Source: Nocardia grenadensis NBRC 108939
Lineage (GTDB): Bacteria; Actinomycetota; Actinomycetes; Mycobacteriales; Mycobacteriaceae
NCBI RefSeq assembly: GCF_001613445.1
Contig: NZ_BDCJ01000009.1
Coordinates: forward strand, 434,001-498,000
DNA: 64,000 bases
Direction of reading: 5' to 3'
Below the pieces are notes generated by a model. The model had not been told where the DNA came from, did not search any database, and was given only the letters and a program-made list of their open reading frames with translations. Numbering within the stretch: position 1 is the first letter of the stretch; every line of letters starts with the position of its first letter. Below, in pieces: positions 59,364 through 64,000 of the stretch. The position numbers and the translations under genes were made by a program.

Positions 59364-60728
59364 ATGCCGAGAACGCAGCCGGGTAAGCAGATCCATCTCG
59401 CCGCACATTTCCCGGGCGTCAACAACACCACCGTCTGGACCGATCCCGAATCCGGTAGCCAGATCGACTTCGCATCCTTCGTCCACCTGGCCCGGACGGC
59501 CGAACGTGGACTGTTCGATTTCTTCTTCCTCGCCGAAGGGCTGCGGCTGCGCGAGCACCGCGGCCGGATCCACGACCTGGACGTGGTCGGCCGTCCCGAT
59601 ACCTTCACGGTGCTCAATGCCCTCGCCGGGGTCACCGACCGGCTGGGCCTGGCGGGCACCATCAACACGACCTTCAACGAACCATTGGAGCTGGCGAAAC
59701 AGTTCGCGACCCTCGATCATCTGTCCGGTGGGCGGGCCGCCTGGAACGCGGTCACCTCCTCCGACGCGTTCACCGGCGAGAACTTCCGTCGCGGCGGCTA
59801 CCTCGAGCACGCTCAGCGGTACACGCGAGCCGCGGAAGTGGTCGAGGCGACCCGCACACTGTGGGACAGTTGGCCGGCCGACGCGCTGGTCGTCGACCGG
59901 GAGCAGGGTGTGTTCACGGCGCCGCTCCCCGAGTTCCGGTATCGCAGCAGCCAGTTCGATATCGAGGGTACGTTCGTCCTGCCGCGCAGCCCGCAGGGAT
60001 ATCCGGTGCAGTTGCAGGCCGGGGATTCCGAGGAGGGCCGGGAATTCGGTGCCGCCACCGCGGACGCGATCTTCAGCCGGCACGGCGAACTCGAAGTGGG
60101 ACAGCAGTTCTACACCGATATGAAGGGTCGGCTCGCCAAGTACGGCCGCCACCGCGACGATCTGCTGATCTTGCCCGCGGCCACCTTCGTCCTCGGCGAC
60201 AGCCGGGCCGACGCCGAGGAACGCGCACAGCACATCCGGCGCCGGCAGGTCGGCCCGCACACCGCCATCGCCTTCCTGGAACAGGTCTGGGGCCGCGACC
60301 TGTCCGCCTACGACCCCGACGGCCCACTGCCCGATATCGAACCGCTCGACGATGCGACCATCACCCGGGGCCGGGTGCGGCACGCCCGGGATCCGGGTGC
60401 GGTCGCCGCGCAGTGGCGGGCCCGGGCCGAGGCGGAGAACCTGACGATCCGCGAACTGATCATCGAGGTCACCGCGCGTCAGCAGTTCGTCGGATCACCG
60501 GCGGAGATCGCCGCCGAAATCGACCGCTACGTGCAGGAGGACGCCGCCGACGGATTCATCCTGGTGCCCCACCTCACCCCGGCCGGGCTGGACGAATTCG
60601 TCGACAAGGTGATCCCGGAACTGCAGGATCGCGGCACCTACCGCACCGAGTACACCGGCGCGACCCTGCGCGAGCATCTGGGTCTGCGCCATCCCCATCG
60701 AGCCGACGAGAAAGTGCGCGCCTCATGA
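59364..60728 (+). CDS. NtaA/SnaA/DszA-family FMN monooxygenase 2
   Basis: This 454-residue protein has full family length. It starts HLAAHFPGVNNTTVWTDPES and carries FDFFFLAEGLRLREH near residue 50, GTINTTFNEPLELAKQFATL near 98 and GRAAWNAVTSSDAFTGENF near 126. Members use FMNH2 to oxidise sulfones, aminopolycarboxylates or antibiotic precursors. The ATG follows the previous stop by one base and its own stop overlaps the next ATG, so monooxygenases 1-3 form one coupled block. Confidence 0.92.
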   Translation: MPRTQPGKQIHLAAHFPGVNNTTVWTDPESGSQIDFASFVHLARTAERGLFDFFFLAEGLRLREHRGRIHDLDVVGRPDTFTVLNALAGVTDRLGLAGTINTTFNEPLELAKQFATLDHLSGGRAAWNAVTSSDAFTGENFRRGGYLEHAQRYTRAAEVVEATRTLWDSWPADALVVDREQGVFTAPLPEFRYRSSQFDIEGTFVLPRSPQGYPVQLQAGDSEEGREFGAATADAIFSRHGELEVGQQFYTDMKGRLAKYGRHRDDLLILPAATFVLGDSRADAEERAQHIRRRQVGPHTAIAFLEQVWGRDLSAYDPDGPLPDIEPLDDATITRGRVRHARDPGAVAAQWRARAEAENLTIRELIIEVTARQQFVGSPAEIAAEIDRYVQEDAADGFILVPHLTPAGLDEFVDKVIPELQDRGTYRTEYTGATLREHLGLRHPHRADEKVRAS

Positions 60729-61849
60729 CGGTCCCCCTGTCCGTTCTGGACCTGTCGCCGATCAGCACCGGATCCACCGCCCAGCAGGCGATCCGCAACA
60801 CCATCGACCTCGCCCGGCACGCCGAGTCATGGGGTTACCGGCGGTTCTGGGTGGCCGAACACCATTTCGTCGCGGTCGCCTCCTCGGCGCCGACCGAACT
60901 GATCGCGCTCATCGCCGGCGCCACCGAGACCATCCGCGTCGGTTCGGCCGCGGTCCAGGCCGGCTACCGCACCTCGGCCTCGGTTGTCGAATCGTTCGGC
61001 ACCATCGACGCCCTGTACCCCGGCCGTCTCGATCTGGGCCTGGGGCGTTCGGCACACCGGATCGGGCAGCTCCGATCCGCGGCCGCGCCGACCGCGCAAC
61101 GTCGGACCGAGGTCCGCGACGGGGTGGTGCTCCCGCCACCCTTCGCGCCCCACCGGATCCGCGATACCACCCGCCTGGCGGCCTCGCTGGAAGCGCTGCG
61201 GCTACCGGGCGCCGAACCGCTCGACTACACCCGGCAGGTCGAGGAGATCCGGGCGCTGCTCGCCGGCACCTATGCGACCGCCGACGGCATCGCCCTGCAC
61301 GCCGTGCCGGGGGAGGGCGCCGGGGTCGAACTGTGGTTGTTCGGCAGTAGCGGCGGCGAGAGCGCCCGGCTGGCCGGTTCGCTGGGCCTGCCGTTCGTGG
61401 CCAACTACCACGTGTCCCCGGGGACCCTCCTGGAAACCGTCGAGGCCTACCGGACGGCGTTCCGTCCCTCACCGCGCTATCCGCGACCGTACCTGGTGGT
61501 TTCGGCGGATGTCGTGGTCGCCGCGCAGGAGCCGACCGCCCGGCATCTGGCCTCCACCTACGGCCACTGGGTGGCGAGTATCCGCAGTGGCGCGGGCGCC
61601 GCGGAATATCTCGACCCCGATACCGCGCCGCCGTTGACCGACGACCAGCAGCGGCTGGTCGACGACCGGGTGAACACCCAATTCGTCGGAACCCCCGCCT
61701 CGGTCGCCGCCCGCCTCACCGCCCTGCGCGATCTCACCGGCGCCGACGAACTCGTCGTCACCAGCGTCACCCACCGGCACGCGGACCGTCTCACCTCACA
61801 CCGCCTCCTGGCCGAGGAGTGGGGCCTGGCCCGTGCCCGCGCCGCCTAG
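60725..61849 (+). CDS. LLM-class flavin-dependent oxidoreductase 3
   Basis: This 374-residue member of the more general luciferase-like group begins LSVLDLSPISTGSTAQQAIR and contains HAESWGYRRFWVAEHHFVAV near residue 34 and GRLDLGLGRSAHR near 100. It ends DELVVTSVTHRHADRLTSHR. The ATG at 60725 overlaps the previous stop as ATGA. It is the last gene of the importer and monooxygenase operon. Confidence 0.92.
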   Translation: MTVPLSVLDLSPISTGSTAQQAIRNTIDLARHAESWGYRRFWVAEHHFVAVASSAPTELIALIAGATETIRVGSAAVQAGYRTSASVVESFGTIDALYPGRLDLGLGRSAHRIGQLRSAAAPTAQRRTEVRDGVVLPPPFAPHRIRDTTRLAASLEALRLPGAEPLDYTRQVEEIRALLAGTYATADGIALHAVPGEGAGVELWLFGSSGGESARLAGSLGLPFVANYHVSPGTLLETVEAYRTAFRPSPRYPRPYLVVSADVVVAAQEPTARHLASTYGHWVASIRSGAGAAEYLDPDTAPPLTDDQQRLVDDRVNTQFVGTPASVAARLTALRDLTGADELVVTSVTHRHADRLTSHRLLAEEWGLARARAA

Positions 61850-62013
61850 CTACGCCCGTGGAGCTCAGAAGGCCCCGCCCGCCCGAGGCGGGTGGGGACG
61901 CACCGGTGTTCCACCGGGCCTCCTCGGACACGAGAAAGCCCACGATATCGGCGATATCGCCGGGCTCGCTCGGATATGGACAGTCGACATACTCGACTAA
62001 CTATCCTGCCTCG

Positions 62014-62042
62014 TCAACTGTTGATCATCTAAACTGCTCGAC
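62014..62042 (+). promoter_or_regulatory. palindrome and -10 box of the MarR gene
   Basis: TCAACTGTTGA (62014-62024) is a palindrome around one central base, and TAAACT (62030-62035) is a -10-like box seven bases before the GTG at 62043. No ribosome binding site is seen, so the transcript may be leaderless, with the palindrome as an autoregulatory site. Confidence 0.5.
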
Positions 62043-62471
62043 GTGGCAGTGAACGATCACGACCTGGTTGCCGCCCTCGGCGGGCTCTATCGTGAGGTGA
62101 ACGCGTTCTATGGGGCGATAGCCCGCGAATTCGGCCTCACCGCTCAGCAGATCGCGCTGCTCTGCCTGGTCCAGGCCCAGCATCCGACATTCGGCGAACT
62201 CGCCGCCGCGCTCGGCTGCGACAAAACCAATATCACCGGCATGGTGGACCGGCTGGAACGCCGCGGTTATGTGGCCCGGCAACCGGATTCGGCCGATCGC
62301 CGGATCAGCCGGGTGGCGCCGACGGCCGAGGGAGTGGTGATCGGCGCCGATATCCAGGCGGCGATCGCCGGAAAACTCGCCGCCACCCTGCCGCACGTCG
62401 CCCGGATCGAACTCGCCGCCGCCGCAACTGATCTGGTCACCGCCCTGTCCGACCGCGGCGCAGCGCGTTAG
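62043..62471 (+). CDS. MarR-family regulator
   Basis: The 142-residue protein has a winged helix (FGLTAQQIALLCLVQAQHPT, FGELAAALGCDKTNITGMVD) and the family wing DRLERRGYVARQPDSADRRI near residue 75. The GTG at 62043 fits a leaderless start; a second GTG at 62049 is possible. It lies between the rightward monooxygenase operon and the leftward monooxygenase/SsuB genes and may respond to a substrate of either. Confidence 0.9.
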   Translation: MAVNDHDLVAALGGLYREVNAFYGAIAREFGLTAQQIALLCLVQAQHPTFGELAAALGCDKTNITGMVDRLERRGYVARQPDSADRRISRVAPTAEGVVIGADIQAAIAGKLAATLPHVARIELAAAATDLVTALSDRGAAR

Positions 62472-62477
62472 CCGTCG

Positions 62478-63824
62478 CTACCCGGCCACCGGCTGCGCCG
62501 TATGACGGCTCGCCGGTTTGGGCAGCCCGAAATGGTCGCGCAGGGTGGTTCCGGTGTACTCGGTCCGGAACAGCCCGCGCTGCCGCAGAATCGGGACCAC
62601 GGTTTCGGTGAAGACCTCGAGGCCGCCGGGGTAGTAGGGCGGCATCACGTTGAAACCGTCCGCGGCGCCGGAGCGGAACCACTCCTCGATGGTGTCGGCC
62701 ACCTGCTCCGGGGTGCCCGCGAAGACCCGGTGCCCGCGCGCGCCCGCCAGCCGGTGCAGCAGACCGCGCAGGGTCGGCTGTTCCCGCTGGACGATTCCGG
62801 CCACCACCTGCCGCCGACTCGCCGAATTGTCGGTGACATCACCGGCGTCGGCGAACAATTCGACCGGTACCGGTTCGTCCAGTTCCAGGTGCCGCAGTGA
62901 TTCGTGGGCCAGCGACTCCAGCTGCTTGATCCCGTACTCGGGCACGGTGAGCTCGTTGAACTCCCGTTCCAGCTGCTTCGCCTCCGCCTCGGTCCCCGCG
63001 ATGAACGGACTGATTCCGGGCAGGATCTTCACCTGGTCTGGTGCGCGGCCGAAATCCGCCGCCCGCTGTTTGATATCGCGGTAGAAGACCTGGGCGTCGC
63101 TCAGCCGCTGATGCGCGGTGAAGATCGCCTCGGCATACCGCCCGGCGAACGCGCGGCCGTCGTTGGACGCGCCCGCCTGGACCAGGACCGGATACCCCTG
63201 CGGCGTGCGGGCCGAATTGAACGGTCCGCGTACCCGCAGATGTTCGCCCGCGAAATCGATGGGGTGGATCTTGTCCGGGTCCGCGTACCGGCCGCCGGCG
63301 CGGTCCAGCAGGATGGCGTCGTCCTCCCAGCTGTCCCACAGTGCGGTGACCGCGTCGACGAACTCGCGGGCCCGGGCGTAGCGTTCGGTGTGATCGGGAT
63401 GGCGGTCCAACCCGAAATTGGCGGCGGCCAGATCGGTGCCGGTGGTGACGATGTTCCAGCCCGCTCGGCCGCCGGAGATATGGTCCAGCGAAGAGAACAG
63501 CCGGGCCAGGTTGTAGGGCTCGTAGTAGGTGGTGGACGCCGTGGCGATCAGACCCAGATGTGTGGTCGCCGCGGCGATCGCGGTCAGCAGCGTGATGGGT
63601 TCGAGTCCGGGCGCGGCGTTGTAGGCCACATTGGTCCGCAGCGCCGGTCCGTCGGCGAAGAACACCGCGTCGAAGGTGGCGGCCTCGGCGGTCCGGGCGA
63701 TCTCCTGGTAGTAGCGGACATCGTAGATTCGGTCGGGGCGGCTGGCCGGATGGCGCCAGGCCGCCTCGTGGTGTCCGGCGGGGTAGATGAACGCGTTGAG
63801 GCTCAGCCGGCGTGGTTCGGTCAT
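62478..63824 (-). CDS. NtaA/SnaA/DszA-family FMN monooxygenase 4
   Basis: The 448-residue protein has the same family pattern as monooxygenase 2: ARTAEAATFDAVFFADGPAL near residue 47, YEPYNLARLFSSLDHISGGR near 105 and AGWNIVTTGTDLAAANFGLD near 126. It ends FRTEYTGTTLRDHFGLPKPA. The ATG at 63824 overlaps the stop of the SsuB-like ATPase gene as ATGA, so it belongs to a leftward sulfonate-type transport operon that extends beyond the window. It converges on MarR with 6 bp between. Confidence 0.92.
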   Translation of the reverse strand: MTEPRRLSLNAFIYPAGHHEAAWRHPASRPDRIYDVRYYQEIARTAEAATFDAVFFADGPALRTNVAYNAAPGLEPITLLTAIAAATTHLGLIATASTTYYEPYNLARLFSSLDHISGGRAGWNIVTTGTDLAAANFGLDRHPDHTERYARAREFVDAVTALWDSWEDDAILLDRAGGRYADPDKIHPIDFAGEHLRVRGPFNSARTPQGYPVLVQAGASNDGRAFAGRYAEAIFTAHQRLSDAQVFYRDIKQRAADFGRAPDQVKILPGISPFIAGTEAEAKQLEREFNELTVPEYGIKQLESLAHESLRHLELDEPVPVELFADAGDVTDNSASRRQVVAGIVQREQPTLRGLLHRLAGARGHRVFAGTPEQVADTIEEWFRSGAADGFNVMPPYYPGGLEVFTETVVPILRQRGLFRTEYTGTTLRDHFGLPKPASRHTAQPVAG

Positions 63825-64000
63825 CGTGCATCGTCCTCGTAGTGAGTGGGTTCGGTGGAGACACCGAGCGCGGCCAGGAGTTGTTCGCGATAGTGGGCGA
63901 CGGCGGGATCGCCGTGCCGGCGCGGGCGGACCTGCGCGATGGACAGGTCGACGGCGATGCGGCCCTCGTCGAGGACGAGCACTCGATCGGCGAGCAGCAC
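63821..64000 (-). CDS. C-terminal part of an SsuB-like sulfonate ABC ATPase
   Basis: This is the last 59 residues of a gene whose start is outside the window. It reads VLLADRVLVLDEGRIAVDLS then IAQVRPRRHGDPAVAHYREQ and ends EPTHYEDDAR. LLADRVLVLDEGRI and the PRRHGDP segment are typical for the end of aliphatic sulfonate ATPases (SsuB). It is translationally coupled to monooxygenase 4. The Walker and signature motifs lie beyond the edge. Confidence 0.75.
   Translation of the reverse strand: MLLADRVLVLDEGRIAVDLSIAQVRPRRHGDPAVAHYREQLLAALGVSTEPTHYEDDAR

Noticed and set aside
61940..61970. GATATCGGCGATATCGCCG repeat as an attachment site or origin
   Set aside because: A short self-repeating motif of GATATCG words, common in this GC-rich sequence, with no integrase or partner copy in the window.
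1..64000. prophage, insertion sequence, CRISPR array or RNA genes
   Set aside because: No transposase, integrase, Cas protein, regularly spaced repeats, rRNA or tRNA-like cloverleaf was recognised on either strand.

Overview
The DNA is very GC-rich. It carries mycolic-actinomycete hallmarks: a Nocardia-length carboxylic acid reductase, a mycobacterial-type LigB DNA ligase, several FadE-type acyl-CoA dehydrogenases, secreted LIP-family lipases and a DesA3-like desaturase remnant. A Nocardia or close relative is the best reading (inference). Starts are often GTG or TTG, and genes inside operons usually overlap as ATGA or GTGA. No rRNA, tRNA, CRISPR array, insertion sequence or phage gene was seen.

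Region 1 (about 1-8740) is a carbohydrate-type catabolic island. A LacI regulator sits between a leftward operon (Gfo/Idh oxidoreductase, DUF993 aldolase-like protein, TIM-barrel isomerase) and a rightward one (taurine/NMT1-type ABC importer, glycerate kinase). The same 14-bp palindrome lies just after the -10 box of both promoters. Region 2 (8740-20340) holds a DUF427 remnant, a patatin phospholipase coupled to a truncated desaturase, PucR with a divergent neutral ceramidase, the carboxylic acid reductase, and a secreted lipase.

Region 3 (20788-26566) is a compact RiPP cluster. A 66-aa precursor carries two tandem GNFNSFIE cores. It is followed by an FxsB-type radical SAM/SPASM maturase and an MFS exporter, with a LuxR-family ATPase regulator upstream. 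This is the most novel-looking system in the window. Region 4 (26900-33600) has a GntR regulator, an HpcH/HpaI lyase beside decayed sequence, a condensation-domain relic fused in frame to a small hypothetical gene, a YhgE/Pip-like membrane protein, and an HTH-SRPBCC-DUF1801 operon whose SRPBCC gene has a one-base frameshift.

Region 5 (34100-39300) is lipid catabolism: a phosphotransferase, a collapsed acyl-CoA dehydrogenase that keeps its promoter and operator, an XRE-TetR fusion regulator, a second TetR with a four-box AGTACT array, an acyl-CoA dehydrogenase and a hydrolase. Region 6 (39300-49840) has LigB, two more secreted lipases, a molybdopterin oxidoreductase without the usual Fe-S cysteines, small membrane proteins and a cupin. 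Region 7 (49859-52705) repeats the dehydrogenase plus XRE-TetR pairing and ends in a multiply frameshifted MerR relic.

Region 8 (52747-64000) looks like an organosulfur or related scavenging island: an Opp/Dpp-type ABC importer with a fused double ATPase and a 70-aa coupled protein, three flavin monooxygenases, a MarR regulator, a fourth monooxygenase, and the end of an SsuB-like ATPase. Seven or more decayed genes lie between intact ones, so this window has undergone appreciable gene loss.
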